Made by a program: the position numbers and the translations under genes
Shown: positions 1-10,290 of the stretch, in pieces
Numbering within the stretch: position 1 is the stretch's first letter
How the letters are laid out: every line of letters starts with the position of its first letter
The notes under the pieces: model-generated
What the model was told of the DNA's origin: nothing
The model's input: only the letters and a program-made list of their open reading frames with translations
Database searches by the model: none
Assembly (NCBI GenBank): GCA_026018925.1
Contig: JAKSZU010000004.1
Span: forward strand, 17,638,095 to 17,702,094
DNA length: 64,000 bases
Direction of reading: 5' to 3'
From: Tupaia tana
Taxonomy: Eukaryota; Chordata; Mammalia; Scandentia; Tupaiidae

Positions 1-13
1 GAACAATAATAAT

Positions 14-170
14 GGGCTGGCAAGTATCGTGATAGTTAAGGTGCTAGACTCCCATATTGCTGACTGCAGTTCAAGTCCTAGACCTGGCGGCTTGCTTTCT
101 CACTTTCCCTCTCTCTGGTCAAATTAAAAAATAATAAAGTAATTCTTTTTTTTAAAAAAAAGAAAAAGCT
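14..170 (+). repeat. Short-family tRNA SINE
   Basis: tRNA-like head, then CT-rich stretch, then an AATAATAAA tail. It lies in the last intron of UQCRH and ends about 35 bp before the acceptor. Confidence 0.85.
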
Positions 171-206
171 GTTAGTTGATGGTATTCTTTTCTTTTCCCC
201 ATCTAG

Positions 207-239
207 GTGGCCCACAAACTCTTCAGCAGCTTGAAATAA
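207..239 (+). CDS. UQCRH: UQCRH, last coding exon (3' end of gene)
   Basis: Final codons of the hinge subunit of mitochondrial complex III (cytochrome bc1), an acidic intermembrane-space protein that helps cytochrome c1 work with cytochrome c. A pyrimidine-rich tract and ATCTAG acceptor precede GTGGCCCAC; the exon encodes VAHKLFSSLK and stops with TAA at 237-239. This agrees with the known conserved C-terminus, in which residues SS replace the NN I recall from human. A genuine intron acceptor argues against a processed pseudogene. The rest of the gene lies left of the window. The frame entering the exon is inferred from the family. Confidence 0.9.
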   Translation: MAHKLFSSLK

Positions 240-430
240 ACGTGCAGACTCAGTCACCCAGCCTTCATCCTCTGGGCTTCAGGATATTTCCTTATGGTTT
301 TGAACATGCCATTTTTATTTAATTTGTGAACTGTAAGATCATATAAACCTCATGGATTTTGGCTTAGGCAAGTGATTTCTATGTAATTAGCAATGATTCC
401 ATCTTAATAAAGTCTTGTGACCTGCAGACT
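240..430 (+). other. UQCRH: UQCRH 3' UTR and polyadenylation signal
   Basis: The UTR runs to an AATAAA at 406-411, followed by a GT-containing downstream stretch. The text around 270-420 resembles the human UQCRH 3' UTR as I remember it. Confidence 0.8.
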
Positions 431-492
431 GGACTCCAGTCTTTTTTTTAATTTACGATTTCAAATTTGAAAATTTCAACATAATATATAGA

Positions 493-650
493 GGGGCCAA
501 CAGGTGGCATGGTGGCTGAGGCACTGGACTCCTACATGGTCAACTGCAGAGTCCTGGACCTGGCAGCTTATTTTCTCACTTTCCCTCTCTCTGGTGAGTG
601 CATGTGTCTTACAGCAAATTAAAAAATAAGTAAAAAATTTTAAAAAAGGA
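493..650 (+). repeat. Short-family tRNA SINE
   Basis: GGGGCCAACAGGTGGCATGG head, CT-rich body and A/T tail. It interrupts an AT-rich old repeat (about 440-790) in which I see no gene. Confidence 0.85.
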
Positions 651-789
651 TAGAAGAATACTTGTACCCATCACCTAGCAGGTATGTATTTCTAAGCAAA
701 AGGATTTTATTTTTTGTATATTATGATACTTGTCATACTTAATAGTAATTATTTTTTAAAGGAATTTGCTTAATTCCACTTATTATTAT

Positions 790-912
790 TATTTTTGAAA
801 TTTGACCAGAGACAGACAGAGAAAAACTGAAGGTGAGAAAACAAGCCGCCAGGTCTGGGTTGGCCATGTGGGAATCCAGTGCCTTTAACCACTATGCCAC
901 CTGCTGGCCCAA
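790..912 (-). repeat. Short-family tRNA SINE
   Basis: Reverse-complement copy: TTTGACCAGAGACAGACAGAG, then GCCACCTGCTGGCCC at its head end. Confidence 0.8.
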
Positions 913-923
913 CAGTAATTATC

Positions 924-1615
924 TTTTTTTTTTTTTGGAGAGGTTTTTGCTATAGGGCGCGTGCGCTTGCCAGACAAAGAAACCGAAAGCGAGAAATCAC
1001 CCTCCAGGGGGGATGGCCATGCCGCAATCCCTTTTCCTCCATTCTCCTCGGGATCTTGGGCACGCACACACAAGTGAGTTTAAGCCACCAGGTCTGGGAC
1101 TCGAACTGCAGTTGACTACATGGGAGTCCAGCAACATAGCCATTACACCAACTGCTGGTCCCACTTTTTTTTGTTTTTGGAGAGGTTTTTTTTTTTGCTA
1201 TAGGGCACGTGCACTCGCCAGACAGACAGACAGAGACTGAAAGAAAGCGAGAAATCACCCCCCAGGGGGGATGGCCACGCCATAATCCCTTCTCCTCCAT
1301 TCTCTTGGGATCTTGGGCATGCACGCACATGTGCCTGGCATGAGTTTGTTTTTTTTTTTTTTTTTTGGAGAGGTTTTTCGCTATAGGGCGCGTGTGCTCG
1401 CCAGACAGACAGAGACATAGAGACAGAAAGCGAGAAATCACCCCCCAGGGGGGATGGTCACGCCACAATCCCTTCTCCTCCATTCTCCTCTCGGGATCTT
1501 GGGCATGCACGCACACGCACCCGGCATGAGTTGTAAGCCACGGGGTCCAGGACGCGAACCGTGGTCGACTACACGGGAGTCCACCGACATAGCCATTATG
1601 CTAACTGCTGGTCCC
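924..1615 (-). repeat. Three long-family SINEs in tandem
   Basis: Copies at 924-1162, 1165-1346 and 1348-1615, each beginning with a T run and GGAGAGGTTTTT. The middle copy is truncated and lacks its tRNA head. The outer two end in the head GCTGGTCCC. They follow one another without spacer, as if later copies inserted into the poly(A) tails of earlier ones. Confidence 0.85.
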
Positions 1616-2200
1616 ATTTTTTGACATTTTAAAAGGAGATCCTCATCCCACTTTTCCTCGACAGCTCACCCTTGAAGGTAGGGCAACTCTTGAATTAGTA
1701 GAATTAGCTATACAGAATGCCTGTCTGTCACAGGTGAACAAAGACTTACTTATAATCATCTTAATTTTTCCTGCCTCACATACACCCGCTGGAGCCAATT
1801 GGCAACCTCAGGGGGTTGTATCTTCAGTGGTTACATCTTCGATCATCTCCTACATGGTCCCTAACTCCATTTCCCACAGCAGTAGCCACACTAATCATTA
1901 AAGGGAGAACACACACCAGTCAACTACTGGGACAAGAGCCACAATCTATCAGTTTCTTTCACCAAAGAACACCACCACACACCAGGGCAGCTAGATCCTG
2001 ACTGGCAAATGACTCTCGCTAATTTCCCTGTCCAAAAATAATTGTCATTATCTTTCTGAGCCTCTCATAGTTTGCCTACACCACTTCTGTTTTCCCTAAA
2101 GTAATTTCATCTGACATCATTTCAGATGCTTTCATAGCCATGCAAATGACGCCTTTAAAGTTCGCCTAGTTTGCTCAGATTGGCTGCTCTCCACAGTCTC
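1616..2200 (+). mobile_element. Fossil class II (betaretrovirus/HERV-K-like) pol fragment
   Basis: Conceptual reading shows retroviral polymerase sequence from the end of reverse transcriptase into the RNase H boundary. Clues are LKGDPHP near 1635 and, in another frame from about 1819, WLHLRSSP followed by LIIKGR. Frameshifts and several stops break it, so it is dead. I see no LTR next to it and no gag or env. It lies between SINE clusters upstream of NSUN4. Assignment to the betaretrovirus-like class rests on remembered family patterns and is an inference. Confidence 0.6.
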
Positions 2201-2289
2201 CAGTCCAAAATATTTTAAAGACAATAAAACCCATCATTCAACAATGGAAATTTCACAATATCATTCAGTAAGAAGTTGTTAGACATGCA

Positions 2290-2460
2290 AAGAAGCAGGT
2301 AAATATGATCATAAGAAAAAGTCAATAGGCTCAGAATGACAGGGATGATGAAGTAGCAGTTAAAGACCTTGAAACTGCAATTATAAATATGCTCAAAGAT
2401 TCCAAGGAAATCATTAACATACTGAAGAGAAAAGTGACAAGTACCAAAATGTACTAAATG
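2290..2460 (+). mobile_element. Old L1-like fragment
   Basis: The stretch including ATAAATATGCTCAAAGATT and GGAAATCATTAACATACTG resembles 5' sequence of ancient mammalian L1 elements. No open frame. Confidence 0.4.
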
Positions 2461-2486
2461 GAATTTTTAAAAGGGTTATGTGTTTT

Positions 2487-2974
2487 GGGGCCAGCAGGTG
2501 GTGTGGTAGTTAAGGCGCTGGATTCCCACATGGCCAACCACAGTTGGAGTCCTCAACATGACAGCTTGAAAATCATGCCAGGTGCATGTGCACATGAGCC
2601 CAAAATCCTGCAAGGAGAATGGATTGTGGTATCGCCATCCCCCTGGGGGGTGATGTCTCACTTTCCCTGTCTGTGTCTCTCTCTGGTGAGCACATGCATC
2701 CTATGGCAAAAATCTGGGGGAAAAAAATGTATGTATTTCTGGGCCAGCAGGTGACTTGGTGGGTTAAGGGGACTGGATACTACTTGGCCACCTGAGTGTT
2801 CAAGTCCCCGATCCGATGGCTTGAGAAACATGCTATTGGGCAATCCCAAAAGGAGGGAGAGATGAAGAAATTATGGCATGATCATACCCTGTGAGCAGTG
2901 GTTCCTCACTTTCTGTCCCCCTCTCACCAGAGAGTGCACGCGTCCTTTTGCAAAGTTAAAAAAAAAAAAAAAAA
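2487..2974 (+). repeat. Two long-type SINEs in tandem
   Basis: Copies at 2487-2727 and 2741-2974. Both have GGGGCCAGCAGGTG heads and variant bodies (GCATGTGCACATGAGCCC; CCCCTGGGGGG in the first). Both are more diverged than the GTTAGCG-type copies. Confidence 0.8.
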
Positions 2975-3479
2975 GTTATATATTTCTTCCATGATCAAGA
3001 GGGACAGAGAGAAAGAGACAGCACCCCCAACAGGGTCTATACTGCAATGCACCAGTATTCTGATCTGAAGGAGTCTTACCATGTTACTAGTTCCCTCATT
3101 ATTCAGTATAATAATAGGTGAAGAGGTTATGTTGCTGAATAAAATGGCCATGTATTCATTTTATAGTTGCATGAGAGTAATTAATTTAACCTTGTGAAAA
3201 TTAGAATTTAGCAGAGTATAATATATATCAGTTGGTAATAATTTATGAGACTAAAAGCAGGGTAAGATGACAGCTATTAACTGGTGGTGTAGTAAGTAGT
3301 ATTTTAGATAGGACCAATCAATCCTGTCATTGTATCTCTTAATTAGAAGTGGAATCCATCCTCTCCTCTCATTCTCACTGCCACCCCACTAATTCAGACT
3401 ATCATTTTCTTTCATGTGATCTTCCTGTCTGTCTTCTTCTTATCCAGATCACTGTATGTCAGGTGATCTTTTAGTATTA
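2975..3479. other. No gene seen; third-family SINE remnant at left end
   Basis: 2975-3090 looks like a third-family remnant (GAGAAAGAGACAGCACCCCCAACAGGGTCT). The rest is AT-rich and unassigned. Confidence 0.35.
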
Positions 3480-3702
3480 GTTTTGCTATAGGAAGCATAG
3501 GATCGCCCCAGGCAGGACGATAGAAAGAGAGAGAGAGAGAGAGAGAGAGATCACCTCCAGAGGGGATGGCCCAGGTGCAATCTCTTCTCCGTGATTTTGG
3601 ACACGCATACACAAAGCTGGTGTGTTGAATTTCAAGACTCCAACCTTGCAGTCAGTCACGTGGGGTCCAGCCGCCTGCCCACCACGCCACCTCTGGCCCA
3701 AG
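3480..3702 (-). repeat. Long-type tRNA SINE with (GA)n
   Basis: Minus-strand copy with a pure GA run at about 3522-3551 replacing the usual CAGACAGAGAGA segment. It ends in GCCACCTCTGGCCCA. Confidence 0.75.
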
Positions 3703-4195
3703 CTGATCGTTTAAAAAAACTTAACGTTATCATGTCTCTTCTCTACACTGGCTAGTTCTCTGGTGGGGTCAAGTTCTGTGGGTACTAAAACTTGCACAAT
3801 CTGGGTGGCACTTTCTAAAGAACACAAAACTAGGTACAGTTGAAAAGGGCCGTGCAAATGACAGGCCCTGAAATTCAAGCTTCCTTAGCTTCATTGCAAA
3901 TCCGTCTGCCTACAGAGAAAACGAATCTGATCTGGTTTTCTTCTACCTCAGGTTATTTCTCCGCTATTCTAGGCACTTCCCGCCTCGAAGGCCCTTCCCA
4001 TCCCCTTCTGCCTGGCTAATTCCTTCAGTACTCAAACCACCACGATTTTTTATTTGAGTATGCCCCCAAAGTCCCTCTCTTTGTTCCAAGCATTTACCCG
4101 GGGCCACCATCCCGAAAACAGGCTGCTCTTTTTCAGCACCTTCTAAGCAATCTCTGACCCGGAGAGAAGCACACCTGGCCTACAGAAGTAGGCGG
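3703..4195. other. Upstream flank of NSUN4, no gene
   Basis: Mostly unique sequence. 3980-4100 has L2-like wording (CTTCTGCCTGGCTAATTCC) but is too short to assign. Confidence 0.3.
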
Positions 4196-4199
4196 AGCC

Positions 4200-4310
4200 C
4201 TGTAAGACCGTCCGACGTAACTCCTTTCCCCTTTCCGGCCTTCGCCTTTCCGGAACCCACCAATCCTCAGCTGCGGTTCCGGTCGGAACTACCCAGCAGC
4301 GCACGCTGAC
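4200..4310 (+). promoter_or_regulatory. NSUN4: NSUN4 promoter with clustered ETS sites
   Basis: TATA-less and CpG-containing. TTTCCGG at 4232, palindromic TTCCGGAA at 4248-4255 and GTTCCGG at 4275 are ETS (GABP/NRF-2) type sites. CCAAT lies at 4259-4263. Paired GABP sites are usual in nuclear genes for mitochondrial proteins, which fits NSUN4. The start site was not determined. Confidence 0.6.
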
Positions 4311-4403
4311 ATGGCTGCGCTCATACTGAGAAGTGTTCGGGAGCTGCTAAAGCGTGTGGACTTCACGACGGTCCCGCGGAGACATCGGCATAAGAAGAAA
4401 TGG
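4311..4403 (+). CDS. NSUN4: NSUN4 exon 1 (mitochondrial rRNA m5C methyltransferase)
   Basis: NSUN4 is a NOP2/Sun-family, SAM-dependent RNA cytosine-C5 methyltransferase. It works in mitochondria, methylates 12S rRNA and, with MTERF4, helps mitoribosome assembly. This exon gives 31 codons starting MAALILRSVRELLKRV, rich in Arg/Lys and nearly free of acidic residues: a mitochondrial targeting peptide. The donor is TGG|GTAAGG, phase 0. The start matches the known family start. The six exons sum to 1155 nt (384 aa plus stop), the length I recall for the human protein. Confidence 0.93.
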
Positions 4404-4824
4404 GTAAGGCCCAGCTGGAGGCGCAGGAGGGGGAGTATCGGTGGCCTCTGTTCCTCGGGAAACTTCTCCAGCCCTGCCATTTCCCGCTTCCTTCAGTTGC
4501 ACTCGCTGCTCCGGCGCCTCTAGCATGTCCAGGTCCCCTTGCCCCGCCCCTCGGGGAGCGTCACTGGACCCTCCCCCTCCTCTAACCGCCTCTGTCCTTC
4601 CTTTTATGTCTTGGTGAATCTTCCGCTCTGCCCTTTATCACGTCGGCCGCCTCCTGGCTCCGCCCTTCTAAGTTACGTCACCACCTCCGCCCCGATTCTT
4701 TCAGTTATGTCACCGCCTCTAGTTCCCCAGCTCTTACTAACCTTTCCCTTGGCCCCCCACCCCCCCTTTTCGTTCCCTCCCTCCCTCTTCCCTCCCCTTC
4801 TTTTCCTACCCATTCCTCCCCCTT

Positions 4825-7365
4825 ATGACCTCCTCTTCTCCCTTTCTTCTTGAACTTCCGGGCCGACCGTCTTCACCCCTCACCAAATGTTCTAGCGACT
4901 TCCCTAACCCTCCTGGGTCTCCGCAGTCCTGCGGGAAAGGATTCAGCCCCTTCCTCACTCTCGAGGTGCCCCTGGCGCCCAGGAAAGGTTGCAGCGACCA
5001 CCCTGCCCACACCGCCCGTCTTTCGCTAAACGTAGGCAAAAGCTGTAATGACGCTCCTCAACCCCAGGGTTCTCCCCACTTCTCCAGAGACCCTTTCTCA
5101 TGCTTTTCGGATAACCCTGGAATTTCTTCCACAACCGCCCCGCCTCCTCCACCCCTGCCACCACAGCCTCCTTTGCACCCAGGGAGATGTTCTTTTCAAC
5201 CCTGTTCTCCACTCCTCGGAAGGCTCTACTGTCGAGAGCCCAACCTTTCGGGTTCGTCCCCTCCAAGCCCATGTTTGGACCGGTTCAGCCATCTAGGATC
5301 ACCCCCTCCCCGTCAAAATCAGCGAAGCCCTTATTGCACCTGGATCAGTCCCCCGAGAACGCCACGTCTTTGTCCTCGAAACCCTTATAATGACCAGACT
5401 AATTACGTCTGGTACTGTACTGGATACCCTTCAGCCCTGGAAACCAGCCCAGTGACCTCCCCTGCCCTCACTCATCTGCCACCAGGAACCAGCCCGGTGA
5501 CCTCCCCTCACCTCACTCGTGTGCCCTTGGAAACTGGCCCCATGATTTCACCTCCTCTTACTCACAGGCCCTTGGGAACTGGCATCATGATTTCACCTCC
5601 CCTTGCCCACAGGCCCATGGAAACTAGTCCTGTAACCCTTTCTCACAGAGTTGTGGAAACTGGTCAGATGATCACCCCTGTGCTTTCTCAGTGGTCCTCG
5701 AGGAGAAGTTACAATGACCCTCCTCTTACCCTAGCATCTTCTCCACCTGCTGGCAGCTTTTATCTTAAGCCTCCAGAGTCCTGTGAACTGAAACCACAGT
5801 TTGACTTGCCCGTTGGGAAAAATGACTGTAGCTCCTCACCTTCATCTCAGCCAGGCTTGTCTGGCTCTTCTGTCTCCACTCAGGAGACTTCTTATCACTA
5901 CGCCCACCTTTCCTCAGAGGCCAACATACTTGTCCCTGAGAGCCCTTACTATGCCATCTGCCTGGCCCCTGGGAGTGTTGGTCCTCCTTGCTCACCCCAG
6001 TCTCAGGCTCCCAGGAAGCCTTGCTTTGAGTCCCTTCTGTCCTGTGAGACTGGTAGGAACTCTTACTTTGTCCTGTCCCCAGGTACCAATATTTCTGGTC
6101 TCCCCTGCCTCCAGGAACCACCTGTTCCCTGCTGTCCTCATCCTACCCTCTCCTTCCCTTCACCCCCGGGCAACCAGTGTATACCTCCACCCCAGTCACC
6201 TCCCCGTAGAAGCTATAATGAACCACCTCTCCCTACCCCAGCTCCCCCCAAAATGAAGTCTCCCAAATACTTGGAGTTAAGACAGTCATGTCCTCCCCAC
6301 AAGTGTCACTCCCTAGTTAATACTCTGCAGCACACCCCTCCTGGCCAGCGTAAACTCCCTAAGGCCAGCACCTCTCCTTCCTCTCCCTCCTGCCCCTCTG
6401 GCCTCTCTGGTCCTCCTTGTATGGAGCCATCCACCACAACTCCTTTAAATTCCTGCCCTACAGAACTTCCCTCAGGGATTGGGACTGTCTTACCCACTGT
6501 GGTCCCTAGAACCCTCCGCCTTCCTTGTGATCCTGCCTTACCCAGTAGTTATGCTCAGGGCCGCCCCCGTGGTCCTCTTATGGGCCCCCTTTGCAATACC
6601 CACGTATACTCTGTAGTTCCCTCCACCCCCCATCCCTGCGCACTCTCTGGTTCCCTAAATCATTCCACGGGCCCTCCACAGTGTCATAACCAGCCCATGA
6701 TGCTGCCCTGTGGCACCTATAGTACTCCTAGAGGCCCACCCCACCCCAATTGCCAGCCTGTGGTGCCTCCTTGTTCTACCCACATCTATTCCTTTATCCC
6801 TTTGAGAACACCCTTTGACCCTCAAAGTTTACCCATTGTTCCCCGAATCCGGACCTTCCCTGATGCCATCCCCTGTGGCCTCCATGTCTACCCGGTGGCT
6901 TCTCGAGGCCCTCCTAAAGAGCCTCCTCGGATCCCCTACAGCTGTCCTGCGCCTTCATCCAAGAGTTCCAGCTGCAGCACGAATCCCAGCTGTAGTTCAA
7001 CTCTAATTATTAGTGAATGCCAGAGTACTGACAGCCAGAGCCAGAGTAGTCCCCAAAGCAAAAGTGGGAGCCAAAGCAAGAGTCCCCGTAATAGCAGAAG
7101 TCAGAGCAATAGTTCTCACCAGAACATAAGTCAAGGCCAGGTTGTGAGTCTCCAACTTAGCAGAAGACGGAACCAGAGCAAGAGTCCCCGCGATGGGAAA
7201 AATCGGGGCCAGAGTAGGAGTCCCCGGCGTGGCAGGGGCCAGAGCAAGAGTCCCCATAGTGACAGAAGTCAGGATCAGAGCAACAATCCTCACCGCAGCA
7301 AAAGTCATGGTCGGAGCAAGAGTCCCCATCGGAACAAGAAATCCAGGCCGGAACAAAAGCCATGA
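4825..7365 (+). CDS. Nested intronless gene in NSUN4 intron 1: SHTAP-like Pro/Ser-rich protein, 846 aa
   Basis: One uninterrupted 846-codon frame, rich in Pro, Ser and Cys, entirely inside NSUN4 intron 1 on the same strand. The in-frame upstream stop is at 4720, so the ATG at 4825 is the first possible start; its context is weak. Residues about 206-290 hold four or five ~16-residue repeats of the type ETSPVTSPxLTHxP. A Y/C-N-D/E motif recurs (CNDAP, YNDQ, RRSYNDPP at 293, RRSYNEPP). The last ~113 residues (from about 734) are RS/KS-rich with repeated SKSP, a basic tail likely phosphorylated or nucleic-acid binding. No signal peptide, membrane segment or enzyme domain is seen. From memory, mammals have a testis gene called sperm head and tail associated protein (SHTAP) nested in NSUN4; location and composition fit, but I could not align it. 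Unspliced exons upstream cannot be excluded. Confidence 0.72.
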   Translation: MTSSSPFLLELPGRPSSPLTKCSSDFPNPPGSPQSCGKGFSPFLTLEVPLAPRKGCSDHPAHTARLSLNVGKSCNDAPQPQGSPHFSRDPFSCFSDNPGISSTTAPPPPPLPPQPPLHPGRCSFQPCSPLLGRLYCREPNLSGSSPPSPCLDRFSHLGSPPPRQNQRSPYCTWISPPRTPRLCPRNPYNDQTNYVWYCTGYPSALETSPVTSPALTHLPPGTSPVTSPHLTRVPLETGPMISPPLTHRPLGTGIMISPPLAHRPMETSPVTLSHRVVETGQMITPVLSQWSSRRSYNDPPLTLASSPPAGSFYLKPPESCELKPQFDLPVGKNDCSSSPSSQPGLSGSSVSTQETSYHYAHLSSEANILVPESPYYAICLAPGSVGPPCSPQSQAPRKPCFESLLSCETGRNSYFVLSPGTNISGLPCLQEPPVPCCPHPTLSFPSPPGNQCIPPPQSPPRRSYNEPPLPTPAPPKMKSPKYLELRQSCPPHKCHSLVNTLQHTPPGQRKLPKASTSPSSPSCPSGLSGPPCMEPSTTTPLNSCPTELPSGIGTVLPTVVPRTLRLPCDPALPSSYAQGRPRGPLMGPLCNTHVYSVVPSTPHPCALSGSLNHSTGPPQCHNQPMMLPCGTYSTPRGPPHPNCQPVVPPCSTHIYSFIPLRTPFDPQSLPIVPRIRTFPDAIPCGLHVYPVASRGPPKEPPRIPYSCPAPSSKSSSCSTNPSCSSTLIISECQSTDSQSQSSPQSKSGSQSKSPRNSRSQSNSSHQNISQGQVVSLQLSRRRNQSKSPRDGKNRGQSRSPRRGRGQSKSPHSDRSQDQSNNPHRSKSHGRSKSPHRNKKSRPEQKP

Positions 7366-7780
7366 TAACAAGACTGCCAGCTGTAGCAAGCGTGCCAGGT
7401 GTGGCAACCAGGACCAACTTGGGAACTCCTTGCTGGAAGTCTTCATTTTCCCTCTATACTTTTTAGGTTGTACTCACATCCTCTCTGCTGCCCCCTAGCA
7501 GTCATCCTAGAAGATCTCATTTTGGTTCAGGCCTCAATTTTCTGTGAGCTGTCCTTCGCTCACATTCCTGGGGTCTGGGAACTCTCCCTAAACTATCCTC
7601 AACCCTATGACTGAGCCTCTGATTCTGGTGACAGTCACTGTGTGACCTGAGGTCAGTTACCTTTATCTCTCATCAAACGTGGAAGGTGCTAAGTCTTGCT
7701 GAGCTGTCTGTTGTAGTGCTCAGAAAGCTCATAGGCATGAAAGTACTTCGGAAGTTGGAAGGTTGGTTTGGAGGAAAGGT
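7366..7780 (+). other. Downstream flank of the nested ORF
   Basis: Likely 3' UTR/intron. No AATAAA is seen close to the stop. MIR-like wording (GTGTGACCTGAGGTCAGTTACC) appears near 7640. Confidence 0.35.
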
Positions 7781-7784
7781 TCTT

Positions 7785-8198
7785 TTTTTCTTTTGGAGAG
7801 GTTTTTTTTTTTTGTTTTGTTTGTTTGTTTTTTTTGTTTTTTTTTTTTGGCTATAGGGCACGTGCGCTCACCAAAAAAAGAGACAGAAAGCTAGAAATCA
7901 CCCCCCAGGGGGCATGGGCACACACACACAAGCACCTGGTGGAGGAAAGGATCTTTTAAAATTTCTTTTAGTTTTGCTGTGGGGTGTGAGTACTCACAGG
8001 GGTTGGTGGGGGGGAGGGGAATTACTCCCTGGGGAAATGGCCATGCCACAATCCCTTCTCCATTCTCCTCTTGGGATTTTGGGCATGCGTACACATGCAC
8101 CTGCTGTGATTCTTAAGCCACTGGGTCCAGGATGCAAACCACTCAGTCAGCCATGTGGGATCCAACCACCTTAACCTCCATGCCACCTGCTGGCCCAA
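7785..8198 (-). repeat. Two SINEs: truncated long-family copy and an older long-type copy
   Basis: 7785-7945 begins with a T-rich tail and GGCTATAGGGCACGTGCGC and stops within the body. 7956-8198 is complete, ending GCCACCTGCTGGCCC. Confidence 0.75.
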
Positions 8199-8557
8199 GG
8201 GTTTTTAACACTAAACTTCACCAAAGCCTACATAGTTTCTCCCAGCCTTCTGCAGGCTCTCTTCAAGAGTCCTGAGCTCCTGTTCTTTTAATTTTGTCTT
8301 GTCCCAAGGCCCCTCTTTTTGATGATCCCCACATGGAAGAAGAGCTACAGTTTCCTTTCTCTCTCAACCCTGAAGTGGGAAGGCCAGCTCTCCCCTCCTT
8401 TTCTCTCCCATGCTGCACCTGGGGCAGGCAGAGACAGGATGCAGAGACAGGAGTGGACACTAACTGAATCCAAGTTTGCTTGACATATTAGTGGGGTTAG
8501 GCAGTAGGGACAGAGGCAGTGCTGGGAAGACCCATAAGCCTGTCTTTTCTCTTTTAG

Positions 8558-8902
<345 letters not shown>

Positions 8903-9043
8903 TAGGAGCCAGAGCTATGGCTATGCTGTCCTGAGTACTTGCTGGAAATAAACATGAAGAGACCCGGCTCTTAACCTCTGTAATAAGTTTCATAATGTTA
9001 CTAATATTTATGGTGTACTTATATGGGTTAAACTTTTTTCTAA

Positions 9044-9289
<246 letters not shown>

Positions 9290-9327
9290 TAGAGTAGGTG
9301 GGGGCACGTTGAAAACGCTGAGCCAAT

Positions 9328-10075
9328 GGGACCAGCAGATGGCGTAATGTTTCTGTCACTGGACTCTGTCAACAGAAAATAACCAACTCTAAAAAATTAA
9401 TAATTCATAATTAATGCGGTTTATTTCCAAGTAGAATATGAGTGACCTAGGCCCGGAGAGAAGGTAAAACATGCCTTTCTCTCAAGGTGATCAGGTATAG
9501 GGGTTCCCTTCAATTGATTTTGAGAGTAAGAGGCAGAGATTGGAATTTAGTGAAAAGTTTTCCATTGGTTTGGCCCAAAAAGGGGGACAGGACATGTGGA
9601 GTGGGGGGGCTTGTAGGTTGTAGGTGGGTTTACAGTTTTTAGGGTGGTGATTGGAAAAGGAAGGTTGCTGAGATCAGAAACAGTGATAAGGAGGCTTAAT
9701 GTACATCACGAAGATGCTCCAGTGCTATGCCAAGGGCAGGATGTGGGAAGAATCCTGTTACTAAGGGCCAAAATGGTCTGTCAGCATCTGTGTGTGACAC
9801 CCCCAGGCTCTCTGGAAAGGACTTGGGAAAATAGGAAAAAGCAGTCAGACTTCTGTCCATAACTCCCATGTAGTGAACTGTGGTTTGAGACCTGGACCCA
9901 GTGACTTAAAACTCATGCCAGGCACGCATATGTACATGCCTGCCTGCCTGCTCAAAATCCTGAGAGAGAATGGATTGCTACATGGCTTTCCCCTTTCGGG
10001 GAGTAATTTTTCACTTTCTGTCTCTCCTTCCCTTTCTGGTGAACGCACATGCCCTGTAGCAAAAATCTCTCTAAA
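9328..10075 (+). repeat. Long-type SINE split by an LTR
   Basis: The head lies at 9328-9366 (GGGACCAGCAGATGGCGTAA ... GGACTC). The body resumes at about 9862 (ACTCCCATGTAGTG...) and runs to CCCTGTAGCAAAAATCTCTC. The gap is the LTR-like element at 9367-9861. Confidence 0.8.
9367..9861 (-). mobile_element. Solo LTR inserted in a SINE
   Basis: 495 bp between duplicated ACTC (9363-9366 and 9862-9865). On the minus strand it ends ...TCTGTTGACA and has AATAAA about 65 bp before that end, a polyA signal placed as in an LTR. The minus-strand 5' end reads TATGGACA, probably a mutated TG. A 4-bp duplication is typical of gammaretrovirus-like (class I) ERVs. Family unknown. Confidence 0.6.
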
Positions 10076-10278
10076 GAGAGAGAGAGGAAGAGAAGAGAAG
10101 AGAAGAGAGAAAGAAGAGGAAAGGAGAGGGGAAAGAGAAAGGGAAAGGAAAAAAAGAAAGAAGGAAAGGAAGGGAAAAAAGAAAGAAAAGAAAATAGGGC
10201 AGAAAGGAAAGAAAGAAAGAGAAAAAGAAAGAAAGGAAGAAAGAAAAAGAGAAGAGAAGAGAAGAGAAAATAAATAGA
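10075..10278 (+). repeat. 200-bp homopurine tract (GAAAG/GGAAA)n
   Basis: Almost pure A/G for about 200 bp, grown from the tail of the preceding SINE. Such mirror-rich purine tracts can form triplex DNA. The ORFs seen across it are low-complexity artefacts. Confidence 0.85.
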
Positions 10279-10290
10279 TTCTGGGCCCGT

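Noticed and set aside
950-1516. 188-codon minus-strand ORF, and similar ORFs of 60-215 codons throughout
   Set aside because: They read through SINE copies; the same peptide wording recurs at dozens of loci. Not genes.
8080-8190. Functional tRNA genes at the many A/B-box pairs
   Set aside because: All lie in SINE heads that do not fold into a full cloverleaf and lack a T-run terminator at the tRNA end.
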